Assembly (NCBI RefSeq): GCF_024172085.1
Contig: NZ_JAMZDZ010000001.1
Location: forward strand, 5,208,001 to 5,272,000
Reading direction: 5' to 3'
Length of the DNA stretch: 64,000 bases
From: Hamadaea flava
GTDB lineage: Bacteria > Actinomycetota > Actinomycetes > Mycobacteriales > Micromonosporaceae
Each line of letters begins with the position of its first letter. Within the stretch, counting starts at the first letter, position 1. Below, piece by piece: positions 25,258-33,484 of this stretch. A model generated the notes under the pieces. It saw nothing but the letters and a program-made list of their open reading frames with translations, was not told the origin of the DNA and did not search any database. Made by a program: the position numbers and the translations under genes.

Positions 25258-26166
25258 CTATCGAGTCACCGCGTGACGGCGGACCATCGTTCGATCCCAG
25301 AACAACCCGATCACCGTGCCGACGACGAGCACTCCGGCAGCCGCCAGGGTCAGCCCGTCCGGCTGGGTCAGCGGCTGACCGCGCAACGCCTGCCAGGTCA
25401 CGAGCGCGAGAAGCCCGGCATAGGCGCCGCCGGCCACCTGAATCAGCCGCGGCCGCCCCGGGAACAACATCGCCAGCAGGATCATCGCCTGCAGGCCGTG
25501 CACCCCTACGAAATGGCCCACGCGCAGGTCGCCGCCCGTGGTGCTCCATCCGGTGATCGGCAGTCCAGCTCCACCATCGGGTACGCCGACCGCATGTGCG
25601 CCGAGCATCGGCTGATCCTCGATCTCGTCCAGCCGCAGCTGTTCCTTCGTCGGCACCACCATCAGGGCTGCCTGTCCCATCCCGGCGAGCAGCAACAGCA
25701 GCCCGACCTTGGCGGCCACCATCGTCGTCCGATCCCGCACCGCATTGCGCCAGATCACGACCGCGACGATCGCCGTACCGACGCCGAACAGCGCCGCCAT
25801 CGAACCCATCGCGTTCCAGATCATGTTGTCCAGCGCCGTCTCGACGTGGAAATGGCTCGCCCTGCCCCGCGCCGCCTGCGCGACGATAAGCGCGACCTCC
25901 AGATAGGACCCCACGATGATCAGGCCGACCGCGATCTTCTTCGTCCGCGTCGGCGTCACGAAACTCAGCAACCACGCCAGCGTGATGGCGTACACGGCGA
26001 ACGAGGTGCCGAACTTGAACGGCTTGAGCCACGTCGGCTGGCCCAGCACGGTACGGTCGTCGACGATCAGCCCCAGCAGCGCCACGACAGCGAGCGCGGT
26101 CATCGCCGCCGCCATCACGGTGAGCCACGAACTTCCCCGGTACGCGTTCCTCAGTGCATTCCTCAT
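25258..26166 (-). CDS. multi-pass integral membrane protein, unknown function
   Basis: A 302-residue hydrophobic protein with seven to eight predicted helices. ATG at 26166 is preferred over longer frames because upstream sequence is not hydrophobic and is antisense to the DUF559 gene. Recognisable features are WLKPFKFGTSFAVYAITLAWL and GHFVGVHGLQAMILLAMLFPG; the two histidines in the latter recall haem- or metal-binding helices, which is speculative. It lies 10 bp upstream of the histidine kinase, so it may feed a signal into that pair or be controlled by it. Confidence 0.7.
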   Translation of the reverse strand: MRNALRNAYRGSSWLTVMAAAMTALAVVALLGLIVDDRTVLGQPTWLKPFKFGTSFAVYAITLAWLLSFVTPTRTKKIAVGLIIVGSYLEVALIVAQAARGRASHFHVETALDNMIWNAMGSMAALFGVGTAIVAVVIWRNAVRDRTTMVAAKVGLLLLLAGMGQAALMVVPTKEQLRLDEIEDQPMLGAHAVGVPDGGAGLPITGWSTTGGDLRVGHFVGVHGLQAMILLAMLFPGRPRLIQVAGGAYAGLLALVTWQALRGQPLTQPDGLTLAAAGVLVVGTVIGLFWDRTMVRRHAVTR

Positions 26167-26220
26167 GCACCTGACGGTCCTCGGAATCGGCGTACACCTC
26201 TTCCTGCTGTCAGCCGCAAC

Positions 26221-26242
26221 GCCTCCTGCTATAGCAGGAGGC
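26221..26242. promoter_or_regulatory. 22-bp perfect palindrome between divergent genes (possible operator)
   Basis: Half-site GCCTCCTGCTA is followed by its exact complement TAGCAGGAGGC. A further CCTCCTGC half-site follows at 26245-26252. The site lies between the membrane protein start (26166, minus) and the DUF559 start (26311, plus), a good position for a dimeric repressor. No bound regulator is known. Confidence 0.55.
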
Positions 26243-26310
26243 CGTCCTCCTGCCTTTACTGCTGTGGACAACTCGCCGGCCGGCCGTCGTCGGCGCGCCA
26301 CTCTTGTCCG

Positions 26311-27204
26311 ATGCGCCTCCCGATCGAGCCGTTCCGGGCACGTGACCTGCTGGCTACCGGCGCTCTCAGCCGCGACAAGCTTCGAGGACCACGGTGTCGA
26401 CGGCTCTATCGGGGCATCTACGTCGACGCCGACATTCCGGTGGATCACCGGTTGTGGTGCTCGGCGGCCGCGTTGCTGCTTCCGCCCGGAGGTGCGATCG
26501 GTCTGCTCAGTGCGGCGGCCCTCTGGGACGTCCCGCTGCTCGGGCCCGCCGACCCGGTCACCGTGGTCGTGCCGCTCGGCACGAGCCTGCGTACACAGAA
26601 ACACCTCGTGGTACGGAGAGCGCAGCTTTCCGCGCTGGACGTTTCGGAGATCTTCGGGGTCCAGGTGACGTCGGTTCCCCGGACCGTGTTCGACGTCGCA
26701 CGGTTACTCCCCAGGGTGGACGCCGTCGTCGCCCTGGACGCGTTCTTCAAGCGGCGCAAGGCGTTCCCCGATCAGGTGCTGGCTTACCTTGACGCGCACA
26801 CGGCCTGGCCCCACGTGCGGGCGGCTCGCACAGCGCTGTCGCTCAGCGACGGGCGGGCCGAATCCGTGATGGAAACCAAGCTGCGGTTGGTTCTCCTCGA
26901 CGGTGGCCTGCCGTCGCCCGCATTGCAGGTCCGGATCACCCGTACGCTGCCCGACGGCCGGGTTCGGTTCCTGGCTCGGGTCGATCTCGCGTACGAGGAG
27001 TGGAAGCTCGCCATCGAGTACGACGGCGATCACCATCGGGACAAGGCCACCCACCGAAACGACATGGAACGGCAGAACGAGCTCTACGCCGCCGGGTGGA
27101 CCGTGATCCGGTTCAACGCCGACGACGTTCTCCGCTTTCCGGACAGAACGGTCGCCCTGGTACGCACAGCCCTCCACCGGCTGGGGTGGCGGGATCCCCG
27201 TTAG
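26311..27204 (+). CDS. AbiEi-like / DUF559 domain protein
   Basis: A 297-residue protein common in actinobacteria in many diverged copies. The N terminus resembles the AbiEi-type antitoxin/winged-helix region (RDLLATGALSRDKLRGPRCRRLYRGIYV). The C terminus resembles the DUF559/Vsr-like PD-(D/E)XK fold: VDLAYEEWKLAIEYDGDHHR then ELYAAGWTVIRFNADDVLRFP, with candidate active-site Asp/Glu in D-L-A-Y and I-E-Y-D-G. No toxin partner is adjacent, so it may be a stand-alone nuclease-like protein. ATG at 26311 starts the conserved region. Confidence 0.75.
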   Translation: MRLPIEPFRARDLLATGALSRDKLRGPRCRRLYRGIYVDADIPVDHRLWCSAAALLLPPGGAIGLLSAAALWDVPLLGPADPVTVVVPLGTSLRTQKHLVVRRAQLSALDVSEIFGVQVTSVPRTVFDVARLLPRVDAVVALDAFFKRRKAFPDQVLAYLDAHTAWPHVRAARTALSLSDGRAESVMETKLRLVLLDGGLPSPALQVRITRTLPDGRVRFLARVDLAYEEWKLAIEYDGDHHRDKATHRNDMERQNELYAAGWTVIRFNADDVLRFPDRTVALVRTALHRLGWRDPR

Positions 27205-27210
27205 TGCTGC

Positions 27211-27266
27211 GAGTGATGCGTTTGGGGGCTAGTTGATCTCCCCTCCACCCCCCAAACGCATCACTC
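27211..27266. terminator. bidirectional terminator-like hairpin
   Basis: An 18-bp perfect stem, GAGTGATGCGTTTGGGGG (27211-27228) with its complement at 27249-27266, encloses a 20-nt loop. It sits 6 bp after the DUF559 stop and 21 bp before the convergent kinase stop, so it probably ends both transcripts. No long T-run follows. Confidence 0.8.
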
Positions 27267-27287
27267 ACCTCACTTTCGACGCTAGCG

Positions 27288-28904
27288 TCACCCGATGCAG
27301 ACGTAGTCGGCGACGTTGTAGGGCGAACCGCTCTCCTTCGCCGGCGTCGTGATGATCGAGACCTTGATCTGGTAGCCGGAAGTGCACCGGTCGCGCCAGA
27401 GCGTAGCTACGTCGAAGTCATCGGTGTCGGAGTAGGAAAGCGAACCCTGGAGCGTCTTCGTGTCCGTGTAGAGCACGGTGCCGTACTCTCCGCCGTTGGG
27501 GTCGACCTGGACGAAACGGAGCCGGTAGGTCAGCTTGTTCGTGTTGGAGGCGCGGATCGCCCAAGTCGCGCGGATGAGACTGGTCGATGCGCCGCATTTG
27601 CCGGAGAAGTAGCACGCAGTCGTCACAGAGGCCGTTGTCACGCGCGGCGCGGTGGGGCTGGGCGACGGGCTCTTGGAGGTGGGCTTGGGCGTCGGCGACT
27701 TCGTCTTCGACTTCGTTGGCGTCGGCGATGCGGTCGTCGGCGACACCGAGGGCGACGCCGACGGAGAGTCGGACGGCAACGGGGAGTCGGTCGGCGAGGC
27801 CGAGGGGGACTCTTCCGGAAGCACGGAAGAAGGCGACGACGACGGGAGGGCGGACGTGTTGGCGGCGTCCGTCGGGTTGAGGGCCACACAGCCGCCGACG
27901 CTGCCGCCGACGACGACAACCGTGATGGTCCCGGCGACCAGGGCCTTCTTCACCCCGCTCGACAGCGAACGGAGTCGGTGGCCGACGCCCTTGCCCAGGG
28001 CGGAGTCCGCGACGGCGGTGCCGGACATCGAGGCGAGCGCGAGTGGGAAGAGCGCGGCGAGCAGCAGGGCGCGGCGGGCGAGCTTCTTCTTGCCCTCTTC
28101 CTCCCATTGCGGGCCATACGCCGCGCCAGCCACAGCCTCCAACTCGCGGAGAAACATCGAAGCGTTGGTGGGGCGCTGCGCCGGGTCCTTGGCGAGCCCG
28201 CGTCGCAGCAGTCCGCGTATCCCTTCGGGCGCGGCGTCGACCGGGATGGGCGCGGACTCGTGCTGCCGGCGGAGCTGGACCAGGTCGCCCGGGGCCCGGT
28301 AGGGCGGCGCGCCGGTGAGGCACTCGAAGAAGGTGGCGGTGGCCGCGTAGATGTCGGTCTGCGGGGTGGCCGTGCCGGCCGCCCACTGTTCGGGGGCCAT
28401 GTAGCTGGGTGTGCCCGCGAGCGCCCCGGTACGCCCGGCGCGGACGGCGATGCCGAAGTCCGCGAGCTTGCTCTGGCCTTGCGCGTCGACCAGCACGTTC
28501 TCGGGTTTGTAGTCGCGGTGGACGATGCCGAGTCTGTGTGAGGCGGCCAGGCCCAGAAGCGAGCCCTTGAGCACGACGAGCGCGGCCTCGGGTTCGGCCG
28601 GGCCCTGCTCCCGGATGATCTTGCGGAGGGCGACGCCGTCGACCAGTTCCATGACGATCGCCGCGCCGCCGGGGTTCTCGACGTACTCGTAGAGGCGGGC
28701 GACGTGGTCGTCTTGGACCTCGGCGAGGATGCGGGCCTCGGCCCGGAACTCGCGGAGGAAGGTCTCGTCGTTCTTCAGGTTGTCGGCGAGGTACTTGATC
28801 GCGACGGGCACCCCCGTCTGATCGTGCGTGGCGAGCACGACCAACCCGGACGCGCCGCGCCCCAACTCCTGAACCGCCGTATATCCCGGCACCGACCAGG
28901 TCAT
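27288..28904 (-). CDS. membrane Ser/Thr protein kinase with secreted C-terminal domain
   Basis: A 538-residue Hanks-type kinase with all catalytic residues: glycine loop GRGASGLVV (15-23), VAIK Lys37, HRDYKPEN (Asp131), DFG (149-151) and GTPSYMAPEQW. It has two hydrophobic stretches (about 278-298 and 321-342), then a Ser/Pro/Thr linker (about 350-420) and a roughly 115-residue external domain with Cys at 431, 437 and further on. GGGGAGGCGAC precedes the ATG, which overlaps the stop of the FHA/M50 gene (ATGA). The coupling suggests that the kinase phosphorylates something recognised by that FHA domain; this is inference. Confidence 0.9.
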   Translation of the reverse strand: MTWSVPGYTAVQELGRGASGLVVLATHDQTGVPVAIKYLADNLKNDETFLREFRAEARILAEVQDDHVARLYEYVENPGGAAIVMELVDGVALRKIIREQGPAEPEAALVVLKGSLLGLAASHRLGIVHRDYKPENVLVDAQGQSKLADFGIAVRAGRTGALAGTPSYMAPEQWAAGTATPQTDIYAATATFFECLTGAPPYRAPGDLVQLRRQHESAPIPVDAAPEGIRGLLRRGLAKDPAQRPTNASMFLRELEAVAGAAYGPQWEEEGKKKLARRALLLAALFPLALASMSGTAVADSALGKGVGHRLRSLSSGVKKALVAGTITVVVVGGSVGGCVALNPTDAANTSALPSSSPSSVLPEESPSASPTDSPLPSDSPSASPSVSPTTASPTPTKSKTKSPTPKPTSKSPSPSPTAPRVTTASVTTACYFSGKCGASTSLIRATWAIRASNTNKLTYRLRFVQVDPNGGEYGTVLYTDTKTLQGSLSYSDTDDFDVATLWRDRCTSGYQIKVSIITTPAKESGSPYNVADYVCIG

Positions 28905-30634
28905 GCCGTCGCCTCCCCAGGCTCGGTCAGCGAACGCTTTGCCGCCGTTCGCCGCACCAGTGTGGACACCTTCTTGTAGATGCGGAACCAGATCGGAAAC
29001 ATCAAGACACCCAGCCCGATGACGATCACCGGAATCGCGAAGCCGGCCGGGAGGTACTTCTGGACCATCCCGTCGAGTCGCGTACGCCAGCTGAACACGG
29101 CCATCACCATGAAGGCCGTCATGCCGACAACGGCCGTCATCCCGTAGGCCGCCATGCCCCACTGCTTCAGCCCGGGACGCTTACCGCCCCGCAGGTCGGC
29201 CCAGATCCCCTTGGTGAAGTAGGCCGACGCCTCCTCCCGCAGCCGTGGCATGCGAAGCGCGTCGGACAGCGCCTGGTAGCCGTCGAGCGGCATGAGCGGA
29301 TTGAGGTTGTAGATCGTGTTCAGATAGAGCGCGAAGGCGATCTGGAAGGCGATCCCGGAGACGACCGGCTGCGGCACATAGGCGGCGACGACCGAGGCGG
29401 CTCCCGCGACGGCTGCGGTCGACAGCGGACCCGACAACGTCACCACGATGCGCGACCAGCGCGTACCGAACCACATGTCGCTCGTGTCCACAAAGGCGAA
29501 CGGCATGCCCATCATCAGCATGAAGCCGCCGCGGGTCACTTTGCGGCCATACGATTTCACGGCCAGCGCGTGCGCGCTCTCGTGGATCGCCAGCGCGATC
29601 AGGCAGACCGCCGCCACCACGATCGCGCCGGCCAGGCCCGCGCCGCCCACATCGAACAGCTGCTGCTTGCGCTGCGCGACGAAGAAGGCGTAGAGACCAC
29701 CCAAGATCAAAATCCACAAGCCGACCACACTTGTACGCGTGAAGAAGCGCCACCCGAACGCTCGGTACATCCGGCCGACCAGGGCGTCCAAGCCCTTCAC
29801 CGACAGCTCCAGCCGTAGCAGCGCCCGGAAGATCGCCTGGCCGATCCGCTTCAGCAGCGGCGGCCGCTCCGGATCGCGTTGACCATAGAGCCCGCGGACG
29901 AGCCCGATCGCGGCGAACGTCCGCAGGGTGTGCTCGATCCGGGGGAGGGCCAGTTCGCCGTACTTGTCGGCGTACAGGAAGAGCAGGTCGCGAACGCTGT
30001 TCTCGCCGTCCAGACTGGTCCACAGGAACGCGTCCCGGTCGTCGAGCTGAAGATATTGCCCCGTACGCGTGTTGCTCAGCACCCACTGCTCGACCCCGCG
30101 ACTGTCCGGGACCTGCTTGAGCGCCCAACCCGACCGCCGCCGGGGAACCGCCGACAACGGCTCGGTCGCGGTGGCCGCCTCCGGCTGTTGCCTCGCCGCG
30201 GCGAGCATCGTGTATTCGGTGCCCTTGACCATCGTCTTGGAGCCGACAGCCGCGCTCCGCGGTTGCGCGAAGCGGACCGGGACGTCCCCGAAGAGCAGCT
30301 CCATCTCGTCGTTGAGGGCCGCTCGATCGCCGTGGAGCGTACGCCCGCCGACGGTGGTCCCGTTGAACGAGCTGAGATCCTCAAGCACGAAACCCTCGGG
30401 TCCCCGGGTGATCCGGGCGTGGTGCCGGGAGACGCTCGGGTCGTCCAGGATCAGGTCGTTGTCACTGGTACGCCCGATCGTCGTGACCGGACCGACCAAC
30501 GGGTACGCCTGCCCCGCGTGCCGCAGCTCCGGAGCCGCGAACTCGGCGATCTTGGCGCCTTTGCGCAGCGTGCCGCAGTGCAGGCAGTACGGGTAGTCCC
30601 GGCGCAGGTGCACGTGACAGGCGTGGCAGAGCAT
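28901..30634 (-). CDS. zinc-ribbon/FHA/PqqD-like/M50 membrane metalloprotease fusion
   Basis: A 577-residue multi-domain membrane protein. In order: zinc ribbon (Cys3, 6, 17, 20); FHA domain (about 47-122, GRTSDNDLILDDPSVSRHHARI and SSFNGTTVGG); PqqD-like winged-helix region (about 170-250, VLSNTRTGQYLQLDDRDAFLW ... GLVRG), the fold that binds RiPP leaders; then several helices with an M50 site-2-protease signature, HESAH at 351-355 and NPLMPLDGY (Asp451) at about 445-453. It resembles proteins annotated as putative peptide zinc metalloproteases. Gene order, with a leader-like protein upstream and a kinase downstream, suggests recognition and cleavage of that protein at the membrane. Architecture is clear; substrate is inferred. 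Confidence 0.85.
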   Translation of the reverse strand: MLCHACHVHLRRDYPYCLHCGTLRKGAKIAEFAAPELRHAGQAYPLVGPVTTIGRTSDNDLILDDPSVSRHHARITRGPEGFVLEDLSSFNGTTVGGRTLHGDRAALNDEMELLFGDVPVRFAQPRSAAVGSKTMVKGTEYTMLAAARQQPEAATATEPLSAVPRRRSGWALKQVPDSRGVEQWVLSNTRTGQYLQLDDRDAFLWTSLDGENSVRDLLFLYADKYGELALPRIEHTLRTFAAIGLVRGLYGQRDPERPPLLKRIGQAIFRALLRLELSVKGLDALVGRMYRAFGWRFFTRTSVVGLWILILGGLYAFFVAQRKQQLFDVGGAGLAGAIVVAAVCLIALAIHESAHALAVKSYGRKVTRGGFMLMMGMPFAFVDTSDMWFGTRWSRIVVTLSGPLSTAAVAGAASVVAAYVPQPVVSGIAFQIAFALYLNTIYNLNPLMPLDGYQALSDALRMPRLREEASAYFTKGIWADLRGGKRPGLKQWGMAAYGMTAVVGMTAFMVMAVFSWRTRLDGMVQKYLPAGFAIPVIVIGLGVLMFPIWFRIYKKVSTLVRRTAAKRSLTEPGEATA

Positions 30635-30665
30635 CTCGGGCCTTTCTGACTCGGCTCTGTTCCCT

Positions 30666-30726
30666 GCGGATCACGGTTATGCAGGTGATCTGGGGCCGAG
30701 ATCGCATGCGTAACCGTGATCCGCAG
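30666..30726. repeat. 61-bp palindromic element, copy 2
   Basis: The left arm TGCGGATCACGGTTATGCA (30666-30684) pairs, with one G-T mismatch, with TGCGTAACCGTGATCCGCA (30708-30726). The 23-bp core can pair further (GATCT/AGATC). Arms match the element at 11682-11742. It lies between the FHA/M50 gene and its upstream neighbour on the same strand, so it may attenuate read-through. Confidence 0.82.
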
Positions 30727-30826
30727 CCTTCGGGCTGACGGGTAGGGCCGGCCGGGGCGAGCACGGGGGAGACTCGGCCCCGGCCGGCGTACTCGGCGGA
30801 GGGTGGGTGCTCTCCGCGAGTCGGTG

Positions 30827-33265
30827 CTAAGCGTTGGGTTGCGTCTTGTCCTCGTCGTCGTCCTTGCCGGCGAACTTCGCGCCCGCGATGCCGCCCGCGA
30901 TCCCGCCGACCACCACGCCGGCGACCACGCCGCCCGCGCCCATGGCCAGCTCGGTCATGCCGATGCCGCCGTCGTCGCTCGCGCCGCCGCCCTGGGCGCC
31001 GCCCGCCTGACCGCCGTCGGCCGGCGGGGTCGTCGTGCCCGGGGCGTGCGAGGCGGCTGCCGCGTCGGCCGCGGCCACCGGGGACTCCGTCTCGGGCTGC
31101 TCGGCCGGCGGCTGCTCGGTCGAGGGCTCCGGGGTGGGCGTACCGGTGTGGCCGGTGCCGCCGCCCATGCCGCCCGTCCCGGTTCCTTCGGTGCCGGTCC
31201 CGCCGTCGGTTCCAGTGCTGTCGGAGGGCTCCGGCGTCGGCGTGCCGCCGTCGCTGCCCGGGTCGGTGGGACCGGGGTCGGTGGGACCGGGGTCGGTGGG
31301 ACCGGGGTCTGTGGGACCGGGGTCTGTGGGACCGGGGTCTGTGGGGCCGGGGTCGGTGGGACCGGGGTCGGTGGGTGCGCCGCCGTCGCCCGGGTCGAAG
31401 ACCGGCGGGTCGCCGAGTACGCCGCCCGGGTCGACCGGGTGCACCGGGTCCACGATGATGCCCGGGTCGAAGACGAGGTCGCCTTCGAGGATGTCCGGCG
31501 TGCCGTCGCCGTCGCTGTCGGCCAGCGTGCCCGGGAAGATCGGGTGGACCGGACCGTCGGGCGTCGGGTCGAGGTAGTTCGGCGTGCCGTCGCCGTCGTT
31601 GTCGCCGAACAGACCGGACAGATCCAGATCCGGCAGGCCGCCGGGGAAGACCGGGCTCGGCGGCGGGTCGCCGTTCGGCGTCGAGTCGAAGATGTCCGGG
31701 GTGCCGTCGCCGTCGGTGTCCAGCCCCAGGCCAGGCAGCCCGCCCGGGAAGCCCGGGAATCCGCCGGGGGTGTCTGCGCCGCCGTCGCCTTCGCCGCCGA
31801 GGCCCGGAATTCCGCCCGGCCAGGTGCCCAGCCCTTCCAAGGAATCGGGCAGGCCGTCGCCGTCGGTGTCGGGGCCGAAGTCCGGGAGGCCGCCGTCTGG
31901 TGCGTCGCCGCCGTCGGTGCCGCCGTCCCCGCCGAGGCCGGGAATGGCACCCCAGGTCCCGAGTCCTTCGAGCGAATCGGGCAGGCCGTCGCCGTCGGAG
32001 TCGGGGCCGAAGTCCGGCAGCCCGCCGTCCGGTGCGTCGCCGCCGTCCGAGCCGTCACCAGTCCCGGGAATGGTGGGGAAGATGTCGGGGAGCGATTCCA
32101 TGAAGTCGGGCACGCCGTCGCCGTCGCTGTCCGGGCCCCAGTCTGGTCCGCCGGAGCCGTCCGAGTCGGTGTCCGTCATGTTCGGGATGCCGTCGCCGTC
32201 GGCGTCCTCGAACGCGTCCGGCGTACCGTCGCCGTCGCTGTCCGGGCCGAAGTCCGGCAGGCCGAGGCCGCTCGGGAACGGGCTGCCGCCGTCCTCGCCA
32301 CCACTGTCGCCGTCGCTGAGGTTGCCGAGGTCGGGCAGGTGGAAGTCGGAGCCGACGAGGCCGGCGAGCCGACCGCCGGGCGGCAACGTGGCCAGCTCCT
32401 CGCCGCCGCCGGAGTCGCCGCCGCCGGAGTCGCCGCCGTCGGGACCGCCGCCGTCCGAGCCGCCGTCGGAACCGCCGTCACCGGTGCCGAAGTCCAGGTC
32501 GCCGATGAGTCGCAGCGGCTGCGGTGCGTCGCCGCCGGGCGCGATCGGGTCCGGCGAATCCGTGTGACCGAGGTCGGGCAGGACGAGGTTCATCGGCGTC
32601 GGGTCGCCGCTGGGCGGCGTGGGCGGAGTCGGCAGCCCACCGGGCCCACCGCTGGGGCCGCCACCGGGTCCGTCGTCGCCACCGGTGAGGTGCAGCGCGC
32701 CCGGGGTCAGGTGCAGGCTGCTCGGCGGCGGAGGCGCGGGGTCGTCCTGCTTCGGGCCGATCTCCAGACCGCCGTGGCCGCCGTCGCCGCCACCCGCGCC
32801 GTCCGGGGTCGGGTGCAGTCCACCCTGGACGATGATGGCCGGGGACGGCGTACCTCCGTTGCCGGACGGGGGCTCGCTGCCGCCGGGCGGGGTGGTGCTC
32901 GGGCCGTCGTCCGGGCCGGAGTCGCCGCCGCCCGAGTCGCCCGGACCGTCGTGGCCGCCGTCGGCCGGGGTGACGGTGTGCGGTGCGATGTGCACCTCGG
33001 GCGCCACGTGCGCGTCCACGTGCAGGTCGGGGCCGGAGGTCAGGGCGGTCGCCAACCCGCCGGTCGTCACACCGCTCTTGGAGAGGCGTACGCCGAGCGC
33101 CTGCGGGCCGCTGCCCGTGGAGGCGTCGGCCAGGCCGCGGAGGCGGTCGGACTCCTCGGAGGTCAACCCGTACTCGGCGGCCACCTGGTCGGGGTGGGAT
33201 CGCGCATGCCGGGCGAACTCCGCGTCCACCGCCATCCGCGCGATCACGTCGCGGAACTGGGACAT
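30827..33265 (-). CDS. leader-like N terminus plus TSP3-type calcium-repeat and PTDPG-repeat protein
   Basis: An 812-residue, extremely Gly/Asp/Pro-rich protein. Residues 1-50 form an amphipathic helical segment (MSQFRDVIARMAVDAEFARH, then HPDQVAAEYGLTSEE) resembling Nif11/LigA-like RiPP leaders, not a Sec signal peptide. Low-complexity Gly/Asp/Ser sequence follows, then about a dozen thrombospondin type-3-like units (DSDGDGTPD, DTDGDGLPDSLEGLG) expected to bind calcium, then eight PTDPG repeats. The C terminus has one Gly-rich hydrophobic helix (GGVVAGVVVGGIAGGIAGAK) and an acidic tail. GAAGGAC precedes the ATG at 33265. It appears to be the substrate of the downstream FHA/M50/kinase genes; I know of no named family for the whole protein. 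Confidence 0.8.
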   Translation of the reverse strand: MSQFRDVIARMAVDAEFARHARSHPDQVAAEYGLTSEESDRLRGLADASTGSGPQALGVRLSKSGVTTGGLATALTSGPDLHVDAHVAPEVHIAPHTVTPADGGHDGPGDSGGGDSGPDDGPSTTPPGGSEPPSGNGGTPSPAIIVQGGLHPTPDGAGGGDGGHGGLEIGPKQDDPAPPPPSSLHLTPGALHLTGGDDGPGGGPSGGPGGLPTPPTPPSGDPTPMNLVLPDLGHTDSPDPIAPGGDAPQPLRLIGDLDFGTGDGGSDGGSDGGGPDGGDSGGGDSGGGEELATLPPGGRLAGLVGSDFHLPDLGNLSDGDSGGEDGGSPFPSGLGLPDFGPDSDGDGTPDAFEDADGDGIPNMTDTDSDGSGGPDWGPDSDGDGVPDFMESLPDIFPTIPGTGDGSDGGDAPDGGLPDFGPDSDGDGLPDSLEGLGTWGAIPGLGGDGGTDGGDAPDGGLPDFGPDTDGDGLPDSLEGLGTWPGGIPGLGGEGDGGADTPGGFPGFPGGLPGLGLDTDGDGTPDIFDSTPNGDPPPSPVFPGGLPDLDLSGLFGDNDGDGTPNYLDPTPDGPVHPIFPGTLADSDGDGTPDILEGDLVFDPGIIVDPVHPVDPGGVLGDPPVFDPGDGGAPTDPGPTDPGPTDPGPTDPGPTDPGPTDPGPTDPGPTDPGSDGGTPTPEPSDSTGTDGGTGTEGTGTGGMGGGTGHTGTPTPEPSTEQPPAEQPETESPVAAADAAAASHAPGTTTPPADGGQAGGAQGGGASDDGGIGMTELAMGAGGVVAGVVVGGIAGGIAGAKFAGKDDDEDKTQPNA
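31263..31375 (-). repeat. 15-bp tandem repeat encoding PTDPG, 7.5 copies
   Basis: Seven full 15-bp units (plus-strand TCGGTGGGACCGGGG with small variants) and a partial eighth lie within the calcium-repeat protein gene. Being in frame, they encode a PTDPG spacer whose length could change by slippage without a frameshift. Confidence 0.9.
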
Positions 33266-33484
33266 GTCCTTCGATCCTTTCTCGGTGGCTGTCTGGGGGC
33301 TTGCCAGGAACGAGTACGAAGGTAGGAAGCGAGCCGCTCGGTGGTCATCGGGCCGGGTACGGAACTTTCCCATGCGCGGGTTCTCCGTACTGCCATCCGT
33401 ACCGCTCTGGGTACCCTCCGGGCGGAGGATGGCCGGTCGGCCGCAGGAGTGAATAGCGTCGCCGGAAAGGGTGGGGGTGAGGAC

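Noticed and set aside
26311-27204. Toxin-antitoxin pair with AbiEi-like antitoxin
   Set aside because: No AbiEii-like toxin gene is adjacent; both neighbours are on the other strand and unrelated.
31263-31375. Frameshifted or artefactual low-complexity region
   Set aside because: The repeat is in frame and the whole 812-codon frame is continuous with a Shine-Dalgarno and a structured start and end.
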